Shown here one piece after another: positions 1 to 5,066 of a DNA stretch of 5,136 nucleotides; position 1 is the stretch's first letter, and every line of letters starts with the position of its first letter. Position numbers and translations under genes: made by a program. Location: assembly GCA_022567275.1 (NCBI GenBank), contig JADFHH010000171.1, positions 1 through 5,136 on the forward strand, in the 5' to 3' direction. The DNA is from Pseudomonadota bacterium. GTDB lineage: Bacteria > Pseudomonadota > Alphaproteobacteria > Rhizobiales > Methyloligellaceae. The notes under the pieces were generated by a model that saw only the letters and a list, made by a program, of their open reading frames with translations, was not told the origin of the DNA and did no database searches.

Positions 1-677
1 TCCACATAGCGGCGCAAAATGGGGGAGAGATAGGCATCGACGACCGCGGTGTCGCCGCGCCCGACAAGCTTGATGAGCGGGCTTGCCTGGTGGCTGGGAG
101 AGATCTGGCTGTAGCCGATATCGCGGGCGATTTGCGCGACGCGGACTTCGTGTTCGGGGGTGGCGTAGGAATGCATGAAGACGATGGCCACGGCGCGGAT
201 GCCCTCATCATAAGCGGCCTTCAGGGCGGCTCTGGCGGCGTCTTCGTCAAGCGGCGTTTCAAGGGTGCCGTCGGCGCGCACGCGTTCGGGAACTTCCGCG
301 ACGCGGGTGTAGAGCATCTCGGGTTTAATGATATTGCGGGCGAAAATATCCGGCCGCGCCTGATAGCCGATCTTCAGGGCGTCGCGGAAACCCTTGGTAG
401 TGAGCAGCAGCAGGCGCTCGCCCTGGCGCTCGAGCAGGGCGTTGGTGGCGATGGTGGTGCCCATCTTGACCGAAGCAATTCGTTCTGAGGGGATAGGGTC
501 GCCAGCGCCGACGCCGAGAAAGTCGCGGATGCCTTGCAGCGCCGCGTCGTCATAATTTTCAGGATTTTCCGACAGCAGCTTGGCCGCGGAGATCTCGCCC
601 GATGGCGCGCGCGCGACCACATCGGTGAAAGTGCCGCCCCGGTCTATCCAGAAATGCCATTTGCCCTCTGCCGTCAT
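1..677 (-). CDS. 5-oxoprolinase / hydantoinase A-type ATP-dependent amidohydrolase, N-terminal part (cut by window edge)
   Basis: Only the first 225 codons are present, in an unbroken frame that leaves the window at base 1. The N-terminus carries the hydantoinase/oxoprolinase signature FWIDRGGTFTDVVAR (residues 9-23), a nucleotide-binding motif of the ASKHA-like fold. The second hallmark block, VKMGTTIATNALLERQG, follows at about residues 66-82. Further on are GYQARPDIFARN, EVPERV and VFMHSY, and DAYLSPILRRYV lies at the cut end. The QARPDIF stretch fits true 5-oxoprolinases, which cleave 5-oxo-L-proline to glutamate with ATP in the cytoplasm, better than hydantoinases, but the substrate is inferred. 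Family members are about 1,200 residues when A and B parts are fused, or about 700 for HyuA alone, so most of the gene is missing. I chose ATG at 677 because homologues I recall begin close to KWxFWIDRGG. An in-frame ATG at 710 would add 11 residues. Neither has a clear ribosome binding site. The gene follows the small membrane peptide by 14-46 nt and is probably cotranscribed with it. Confidence 0.93.
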   Translation of the reverse strand, partial: MTAEGKWHFWIDRGGTFTDVVARAPSGEISAAKLLSENPENYDDAALQGIRDFLGVGAGDPIPSERIASVKMGTTIATNALLERQGERLLLLTTKGFRDALKIGYQARPDIFARNIIKPEMLYTRVAEVPERVRADGTLETPLDEDAARAALKAAYDEGIRAVAIVFMHSYATPEHEVRVAQIARDIGYSQISPSHQASPLIKLVGRGDTAVVDAYLSPILRRYV

Positions 678-723
678 GAGGTCCGAACCAATAGGGCGCG
701 AACGCGTCATAGGCAACCGCGCA

Positions 724-822
724 TCACATGCCCGGCGCGGCCAGCGTATCGAGGATCACCCAGATGCCGGAGACAACAATGGCGGCGGTCAGGAGCCAGA
801 AGATAATTTTCATCATGGGCAT
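724..822 (-). CDS. Small single-pass membrane peptide (32 aa), unknown function
   Basis: A short frame runs from ATG 822 to TGA 724 and encodes 32 residues. It consists of a short start (MPMMK), one continuous hydrophobic helix (IIFWLLTAAIVVSGIWVI, about residues 6-23) and a short tail DTLAAPGM. The lysine just before the helix and the lone aspartate after it suggest a cytoplasmic N-terminus under the positive-inside rule. An AAAAGG stretch at 832-837 lies 9 nt before ATG 822, a normal ribosome-binding distance. ATG codons at 816 and 813 are alternative starts. It ends 13 nt before the upstream candidate start (710) of the oxoprolinase gene, so both probably share one mRNA. I do not recognise the family. 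The well-placed ribosome binding site and the coherent membrane helix are the arguments that it is real. It could also act only as a leader frame. Confidence 0.6.
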   Translation of the reverse strand: MPMMKIIFWLLTAAIVVSGIWVILDTLAAPGM

Positions 823-831
823 GGCGGGGTG

Positions 832-837
832 CCTTTT
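832..837 (-). promoter_or_regulatory. Ribosome binding site of the small membrane peptide
   Basis: Read on the minus strand this is AAAAGG, 9 nt before ATG 822. It favours 822 over the later in-frame ATGs at 816 and 813. It is one of the few recognisable Shine-Dalgarno sites in the window. Confidence 0.45.
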
Positions 838-851
838 GCGTTACGGACGCC

Positions 852-881
852 AGCATATGCGCACCGCACGATATCATGCAA
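852..881 (-). promoter_or_regulatory. Candidate promoter for the small peptide / oxoprolinase operon
   Basis: On the minus strand, TTGCAT (881-876) and TATGCT (857-852) are separated by 18 nt. This would start transcription near 845 and give a leader of about 23 nt before ATG 822, including the AAAAGG site. The -35 match is weak (three of six bases), so this is a suggestion from spacing and position rather than a firm call. Confidence 0.3.
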
Positions 882-990
882 TGTGTTTTCATTCGAAGGG
901 GCGCCGCTGGGCGAATGCGCATATCGGCGGCACATGGACGGCACCTGAAACTTTTATGTCCATGAAGGCCAGGCTGTGATCGCGATTCAA

Positions 991-1065
991 CGAGCCTCCC
1001 GTTCGCACGGGGGTTGCGAGACTGAAGATGTTTAAAAAAACCGAACCCCCCGTACAAACGGGGGT
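991..1065. repeat. Two diverged copies of a 24-nt palindromic repeat (REP-like)
   Basis: Copy 1 (991-1014) and copy 2 (1042-1065) match at 19 of 24 positions in direct orientation. Each folds into a 7-bp stem with a 4-nt loop. Copy 1 pairs CTCCCGT (996-1002) with ACGGGGG (1007-1013) around TCGC, using one T-G wobble. Copy 2 pairs CCCCCGT (1047-1053) with ACGGGGG (1058-1064) around ACAA, perfectly. Most differences fall in the loops, and the one inside a stem keeps pairing. Read on the minus strand, copy 2 is followed after six bases by seven T, so it could also weakly stop antisense transcripts leaving djlA. No transposase or other mobile gene is next to them. Confidence 0.6.
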
Positions 1066-1078
1066 CCAGAAAACAACC

Positions 1079-1109
1079 TTGACGATGTTTCTCTTCTCCA
1101 CGGTAAAAT
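1079..1109 (+). promoter_or_regulatory. Candidate sigma-70 type promoter for the djlA-like/amidase operon
   Basis: TTGACG (1079-1084) and TAAAAT (1104-1109) are good matches to the -35 and -10 consensus, but their 19-nt spacing is longer than ideal. The start would be near 1116, giving a leader of about 45 nt that contains the T9 tract (1129-1137) and no Shine-Dalgarno sequence. It lies just downstream of the second palindrome. Confidence 0.45.
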
Positions 1110-1160
1110 AACATGATTCTTCTCATGCTTTTTTTTTAAAAACTGCGTATGCTGGCCCCC

Positions 1161-1886
1161 ATGTCTATCTGGGGGAAAATGGCGGGCGCCGCCGCGGGGC
1201 TGGCAGTGGGCGGTCCTATCGGTGCTCTGCTGGGGGGATTTGCCGGACATTTCGCGATCGATCGCAACAAGCGCGGCGATGATTCCGGCGGGGCTGAAAA
1301 TCAGGTGGCCTTCACGGTGGGCGTCATCGCGCTTGGCGCGAAGATGGCCAAGGCCGATGGCGTCGTGACGGCGGATGAAGTCGACGCTTTCAAGGATGTC
1401 TTCAAGGTGCCGGAAGGCGAGATGAAGAATGTCGCCCGGGTATTCAATCTGGCGAAGCAGGATGTCGCCGGTTACGAGGCCTATGCCGATCAGCTGGCCA
1501 GCATGTTCAAGGACAACAAGAAGCTGCTTGGAGACGTTCTCGACGGGCTGTTTCATATCGCCGGCGCCGATGAGGTGATGCACCCGGCGGAAGAGGCCTA
1601 TCTCAAGGAAGTGGCGGGCCGGTTCGGTTTTTCCGATACCGAGTTCAAATATATTCTGGCGCGTCATGTGGCCTCGGACCGGCGCAATCCTTATGACGTT
1701 CTTGAGGTGAAGCCGGAGATTTCCGATGCCGATCTCAAGACGCATTACCGCAAGCTGGTCATGGAAAATCATCCCGACAAACTGCTGGCGCGCGGGGTGC
1801 CGGAAGAGTTCGTGGAGCTGGCGACGAAAAAGATCGCCGCCATTAACGAAGCCTATGACGAGATCGCCAGGGAACGCGGGATTTGA
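1161..1886 (+). CDS. djlA: DjlA-like membrane co-chaperone (TerB-like domain plus C-terminal J domain)
   Basis: The 241-residue product begins MSIWGKMAGAAAG, the usual opening of alphaproteobacterial DjlA-like proteins, so I prefer ATG 1161. ATG 1149 in the same frame would add four residues, and neither has a Shine-Dalgarno site. Residues 8-33 form a glycine- and alanine-rich membrane or glycine-zipper segment (GGPIGALLGGFAGH). Residues about 46-168 are a helical TerB-like domain with the acidic repeats KADGVVTADEVDAF and GADEVMHPAEEAYL. Residues 176-241 are a J domain with YDVLEV, the HPD motif at 204-206 and AAINEAYDEI. J domains stimulate DnaK-type Hsp70 ATPases through HPD, so this is probably a membrane-tethered DnaK partner facing the cytoplasm. 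Length is close to E. coli DjlA (about 270). Its TGA overlaps the TTG start of the amidase gene, which implies translational coupling. Confidence 0.9.
   Translation: MSIWGKMAGAAAGLAVGGPIGALLGGFAGHFAIDRNKRGDDSGGAENQVAFTVGVIALGAKMAKADGVVTADEVDAFKDVFKVPEGEMKNVARVFNLAKQDVAGYEAYADQLASMFKDNKKLLGDVLDGLFHIAGADEVMHPAEEAYLKEVAGRFGFSDTEFKYILARHVASDRRNPYDVLEVKPEISDADLKTHYRKLVMENHPDKLLARGVPEEFVELATKKIAAINEAYDEIARERGI
1869..1874 (+). promoter_or_regulatory. Ribosome binding site deciding the TTG start of the amidase gene
   Basis: AGGGAA lies inside the last codons of the djlA-like gene, 8 nt before TTG 1883. It supports a TTG start in the TTGA overlap. The first in-frame ATG (1995) would delete the zinc-binding histidine of the amidase. 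Confidence 0.5.
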
Positions 1887-2635
1887 CGCTGGAGCCAGAT
1901 TCGACCCTTGTCACGCTCTACTGTCCCTCGCCAAATTTCGATCTGCGCGAAGGGGGCCGCGCCCCCGACATTCTGCTGCTCCACTATACGGGCATGGAGA
2001 GCACTGAGGGCGCGCTCGCCTGGCTGACCACGCCGGACTCAAAGGTTTCTTGTCACTATCTGGTCGATGAGCAGGGCCGCGTCACGCAATTGGTGCGCGA
2101 GGAGATGCGCGCCTGGCATGCGGGAAATTCCCATTGGGCGGGCGAGGACGATATCAACTCCTGCTCCATCGGCATCGAGATTCACAATCCCGGCCATGAA
2201 TTCGATTATCCCGATTTCCCTAAACCCCAGATGGACGCCGTGGAGGCTCTGTGTCTCGACATTTTTTCGCGCCACGAAATTCCGCGCCAACGCGTGCTGG
2301 CCCATTCCGACGTGGCGCCGCAGCGCAAACGCGATCCGGGCGAGAAATTCGACTGGCGGCGGCTGGCAAGCGCGGGGATTGGCCTGTGGGTTAAGCCGGA
2401 GCCTATAGGCTCCGATGACGGGTTAGGGCCGGGCGATGAAGGCGATGCGGTGAAGGCGCTGCAAACGGCGCTGGGTAAATTCGGCTACGGTCTCGATGCT
2501 GGCGGCAGCTATGACGAAGCGACGCTAAGCGTCGTGCGCGCGTTCCAGCGCCATTGGCGGCCGGATAGAGTCGATGGCTTGGCCGATTCTTCCACGATTA
2601 CGACGCTGGATCGTCTGCTGGCCATGGCTACTTGA
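1883..2635 (+). CDS. N-acetylmuramoyl-L-alanine amidase (Amidase_2, AmpD/AmiD type) with C-terminal peptidoglycan-binding domain
   Basis: The 250-residue product cleaves the bond between N-acetylmuramic acid and L-alanine in peptidoglycan or muropeptides. Zinc ligands of the AmpD fold are visible: H34 in LLHYTG, H141 in LAHSDVAP and D151 in KRDPG. Glu99 in SIGIEI and Lys149, two residues before the last ligand, match the catalytic pair known from AmpD. Residues about 181-247 form a PG_binding_1 domain (GDEGDAVKALQTALGKFGY, then YDEATLSVVRAFQRHW), as in AmiD and unlike cytosolic AmpD. No signal peptide or lipobox is visible, so a periplasmic site is not shown and a cytosolic recycling role stays open. 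The start is TTG 1883, overlapping the djlA-like stop by 3 nt. The TGA stop (2633-2635) lies inside the proposed -35 box of rnpB. Confidence 0.93.
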   Translation: MTLEPDSTLVTLYCPSPNFDLREGGRAPDILLLHYTGMESTEGALAWLTTPDSKVSCHYLVDEQGRVTQLVREEMRAWHAGNSHWAGEDDINSCSIGIEIHNPGHEFDYPDFPKPQMDAVEALCLDIFSRHEIPRQRVLAHSDVAPQRKRDPGEKFDWRRLASAGIGLWVKPEPIGSDDGLGPGDEGDAVKALQTALGKFGYGLDAGGSYDEATLSVVRAFQRHWRPDRVDGLADSSTITTLDRLLAMAT

Positions 2636-2661
2636 CGGGGGCGGGTCAAATCCCCTTATCT
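2632..2661 (+). promoter_or_regulatory. rnpB promoter overlapping the amidase stop codon
   Basis: TTGACG (2632-2637) and TTATCT (2656-2661) are separated by 18 nt. Transcription would begin about 7 nt after the -10 box, at G2668, which is the first base of helix P1 of RNase P RNA. Independent agreement between promoter spacing and RNA structure strengthens both calls. Bases 2633-2635 of the -35 box are the amidase TGA. Confidence 0.65.
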
Positions 2662-2667
2662 CTTTAT

Positions 2668-3074
<407 letters not shown>

Positions 3075-3082
3075 GCTGTTAT

Positions 3083-3114
3083 CGGCCGGCGTGTGGGAAA
3101 CCATGCGCCGGCCG
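3083..3114 (+). terminator. Strong GAAA-capped hairpin after rnpB, probable terminator or 3' processing structure
   Basis: CGGCCGGCG (3083-3091) pairs perfectly with CGCCGGCCG (3106-3114). The stem continues inward for five more pairs, two of them wobbles, and closes on a GAAA tetraloop (3097-3100), for 14 pairs in all. It starts 9 nt after helix P1. Only TCCAGTTT follows rather than a run of T, so intrinsic termination would be imperfect. It may instead protect or mark the 3' end of pre-RNase P RNA. It also separates rnpB from the toxin-antitoxin pair. Confidence 0.55.
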
Positions 3115-3146
3115 TCCAGTTTAGACCCCAAGACAAATCAAGGCTT

Positions 3147-3174
3147 TTGGTAATCCTGAAGAACGTGGTAAAAT
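3147..3174 (+). promoter_or_regulatory. Candidate promoter of the toxin-antitoxin operon (leaderless mRNA predicted)
   Basis: TTGGTA (3147-3152) and TAAAAT (3169-3174) are separated by 16 nt. The -10 box ends only 6 nt before the antitoxin ATG at 3181, so transcription would begin at or next to the start codon. No convincing operator palindrome is visible here. Confidence 0.45.
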
Positions 3175-3180
3175 GTCGCC

Positions 3181-3393
3181 ATGGACAACAAACACACAGC
3201 GCAGAAGACTCCCTATGCCGACGAACTGGCCAAGTTGGGCGTTACCCTGTCGGAGATGGACGAGCCTACCGCTCGTGAGTTCCTTGAGGATATGCTTGAC
3301 CATGCGGAAGCAACGCTTGCTGAGATGCAGGCGAAGGGAGAGCCGGAAATTCCTCTGAAACAGGTGATGCAGGAATTTGGCGTGGACGGTTAA
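3181..3393 (+). CDS. Putative RelB-like antitoxin of a type II toxin-antitoxin pair
   Basis: This acidic 70-residue protein is identified mainly by what follows it: a RelE-family toxin gene that overlaps its 3' end. The C-terminus EPEIPLKQVMQEFGV resembles the tail of RelB/DinJ-type antitoxins, which wraps round and blocks the toxin. The middle, about residues 29-52 (PTAREFLEDMLDHAEATLAEMQ), is predicted to be a helix. I do not see a convincing N-terminal ribbon-helix-helix strand, so autorepression of its own promoter is uncertain. No Shine-Dalgarno site precedes ATG 3181, and a -10 box ends 6 nt upstream, which points to a leaderless transcript. An ATG at 3173 lies in another frame and has no support. 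Family assignment is moderate; its role as the antitoxin partner is fairly secure from gene order. Confidence 0.75.
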   Translation: MDNKHTAQKTPYADELAKLGVTLSEMDEPTAREFLEDMLDHAEATLAEMQAKGEPEIPLKQVMQEFGVDG

Positions 3394-3643
3394 ATTTCTG
3401 GCGCCCGCGAAACGGAAACTTGGCCGTCTTGGCCCCGACGCCCAGCAACGAATAACCAGTTACCTCAAAGAGCGCCTGGAAGATTGCGATGATCCGCGCC
3501 TGTTCGGCAAGGCTCTCACCGGCCAGCCATCCGGCCGGTGGCGCTACCGGGCCGGAGACTACCGCATAATCTGCCGTCTCGATGATGACGAGCAAAAGGT
3601 GCTTGTCCTATCGGTCGGACACCGCAGGGACGTGTACCGCTAG
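3377..3643 (+). CDS. RelE/ParE-superfamily toxin
   Basis: The 88-residue basic protein has the compact RelE fold pattern. It opens with MAWTVKFLAPAKRKLGRL, then a helical region to about residue 36, then DPRLFGKALTG, WRYRAGDYRIICRL (residues 55-68) and the terminal strand KVLVLSVGHRRDVYR. RelE enzymes cut mRNA in the ribosomal A site using basic residues and a C-terminal Tyr. Arg56, Arg63, Arg83 and Tyr87 are plausible equivalents, so it looks active; ParE-like gyrase inhibition is less likely but not excluded. The start is TTG 3377, the only start codon after an in-frame stop at 3365-3367. It overlaps the antitoxin gene by 17 nt. AGGA (3371-3374) is only 2 nt from this start, so translation is probably weak and coupled to the antitoxin. 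A hairpin (CACCGGCC 3517-3524 with GGCCGGTG 3533-3540) lies within the gene. Confidence 0.9.
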   Translation: MAWTVKFLAPAKRKLGRLGPDAQQRITSYLKERLEDCDDPRLFGKALTGQPSGRWRYRAGDYRIICRLDDDEQKVLVLSVGHRRDVYR

Positions 3644-3686
3644 GCCACCTGTAATGCTATCCATAGTGCGGGCTATACTTACGGCG
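3644..3686. other. Short gap between convergent toxin and catalase genes
   Basis: Forty-three bases separate the toxin stop from the catalase stop. I see no strong stem or T-run that would act as a bidirectional terminator, only a 4-bp ATAG/CTAT pairing near 3663-3676. Transcripts from the two sides may overlap at their ends. Confidence 0.5.
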
Positions 3687-5066
3687 CTATTCAGCGGCCT
3701 CCTGCTTGAGATCGAGCCCAAGCGCCTCGGCGATGCCGGCGCCATAGGCCGGGTCGGCTTTTGAGCAGTGGGCGATTTGACGCCGGCAAATTTCCTCCGG
3801 CACGCCCTGCATGGCGGCGGCGAAATTCTGGAACAGCCGGGCCTGCGATTCAGGGCTCATCAGGCGGAACAGATCGCCGGGCTGGCGGTAATCGTCATTG
3901 CCGTCGCGGTGATTGAAGCGATCCGCGTCGCCAAAAACCTTGAGCGGCGGCTCCGCATAGGACTCGTCCTCAACCGCGCCATCGAATGAATTGGGCTCAT
4001 AGAAGGCGTCCACATTGCCGGTTTTCGCTTCGAAAAAGCGCATCGGGCCGTCCTTGTGATAATGGTGCACGGGGCAGCGCGCGGCATTGATGGGGAGCTG
4101 TTCATAATGGGTGCCGAGCCGGTAGCGGTGCGCGTCCGCATAGGAAAAGATGCGCGCCTGCAGCATCTTGTCGGGCGACCACGAGATGCCGGGCACCACA
4201 TTGGAAGGCGAGAAGGCGGCGAGTTCGAGCTCCTGAAAATAATTCTCCAGATTTCTGTTCAACTCGAAAGTGCCGATATCGATGCACGGATAGTCCGCGT
4301 GCGGCCAGACCTTCGTCAGATCGAAGGGATTGTACCAATGCTTGTCCACATCGCCCTCCGGCATGATCTGGATTTGCATCTTCCATTTCGGATAATCGCC
4401 CTTTTCGATGGCCTCGAACAGATCGGCTTGTGTGGACTCGCGCGTCTTGCCGACAATTTCGGCGGCTTCAGCATTGGTCCAGTGCTTGTGGCCCTGCTCG
4501 GTCTTGAAGTGGAATTTTACCCAGCAGCGCTCATTATCGGCGTTGATGAGCGAATAGGTGTGCGACCCGTAACCGTTGATGTGACGCACCGATGTGGGGA
4601 GGCCGCGGTCGGACATCAGGATGGTGACTTGATGCAGGCTTTCAGGCGAGAGCGACCAGAAATCCCACATCGCCGTGTTGGAGCGCATATTCGTCTTCGG
4701 GTGGCGCTTCTGGGTGTGGATGAAATCGGGGAACTTGAGAGGGTCGCGGAGGAAGAACACCGGCGTGTTGTTGCCGACGATGTCGTAGTTGCCTTCCTCC
4801 GTGTAAATCTTCAGCGCGAAGCCGCGGGGATCGCGCTCGGCGTCGGCCGAACCCTTCTCGCCGCCGACGGTGGAAAAGCGCAAGAAGACCTCGCTTTCCT
4901 TGCCCAGCTTGGACAAGAAGTCGGCCTTGGTCCACTGGGTCACGTCCCGGGTGACCTTGAACGTGCCATAGGCGCCGGCGCCCTTGGCGTGGACCACGCG
5001 CTTGTCAGCCCTGTTGCGGTCTGCGTTAGGGTAGTATTCCCCCTTCCGGTTCGCGCGTTTTGGCAT
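3687..5066 (-). CDS. katA: Monofunctional haem catalase with a short, atypical N-terminus
   Basis: The 459-residue product converts hydrogen peroxide to water and oxygen in the cytoplasm. The distal histidine is H26 in VVHAKGAGAYG, the distal asparagine is N99 in VGNNTPVFF, and the proximal haem tyrosine is Y309 in RIFSYADAHRYRLG with R305. The spacings H-N (73) and H-Y (283) equal those of bovine catalase. Other family blocks include FLRFSTV, RDPLKFPDFIHTQKR, MWDFWSLSPESLHQVT, NPFDLTKVWPH and ADPAYGAG. Length fits the small-subunit group (about 480-500) minus some 25-30 residues at the N-terminus. The usual arm (NQNSxTAGxRGP, then EKLAHFxRERIPER) is absent and replaced by about 22 residues rich in charge and Tyr. 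ATG 5066 is the only start after an in-frame TGA at 5109-5111, and it lacks a Shine-Dalgarno site. No OxyR or other regulator gene is in view. Confidence 0.96.
   Translation of the reverse strand: MPKRANRKGEYYPNADRNRADKRVVHAKGAGAYGTFKVTRDVTQWTKADFLSKLGKESEVFLRFSTVGGEKGSADAERDPRGFALKIYTEEGNYDIVGNNTPVFFLRDPLKFPDFIHTQKRHPKTNMRSNTAMWDFWSLSPESLHQVTILMSDRGLPTSVRHINGYGSHTYSLINADNERCWVKFHFKTEQGHKHWTNAEAAEIVGKTRESTQADLFEAIEKGDYPKWKMQIQIMPEGDVDKHWYNPFDLTKVWPHADYPCIDIGTFELNRNLENYFQELELAAFSPSNVVPGISWSPDKMLQARIFSYADAHRYRLGTHYEQLPINAARCPVHHYHKDGPMRFFEAKTGNVDAFYEPNSFDGAVEDESYAEPPLKVFGDADRFNHRDGNDDYRQPGDLFRLMSPESQARLFQNFAAAMQGVPEEICRRQIAHCSKADPAYGAGIAEALGLDLKQEAAE

Larger units (their letters stand above)
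823..1160. other. Divergent intergenic region without a supported gene
   Basis: This 338-bp stretch separates the minus-strand oxoprolinase operon from the plus-strand djlA-like operon. It holds a candidate promoter in each direction, two related palindromes between 991 and 1065, and a T9 tract at 1129-1137 followed by A5. An 8-bp inverted repeat (ATATGCGC at 855-862, GCGCATAT at 927-934) is also present, of unknown meaning. Open frames crossing the region on either strand have no recognisable protein features, and some run antisense into djlA. Confidence 0.7.

Noticed and set aside
707..1126. Minus-strand frame of 139 codons over the intergenic region
   Set aside because: Its content comes from the palindromic repeats and from a different reading frame of the small membrane peptide. 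No domain or ribosome site supports it.
1112..1137. Weak hairpin (CATGA/TCATG) followed by nine T, resembling a terminator
   Set aside because: The stem is only 5 bp and AT-rich, no plus-strand gene lies upstream, and the predicted djlA start near 1116 would leave part of the stem untranscribed.
1032..1772. Open frame of 246 codons on the minus strand
   Set aside because: It is antisense to the djlA-like gene and extends through the palindromes. The coding strand is clearly the other one.
3517..3540. 8-bp perfect inverted repeat inside the toxin gene
   Set aside because: It encodes ordinary conserved toxin residues around TGQPSG, and GC-rich coding DNA often gives such stems. There is no T-run or other sign of function.
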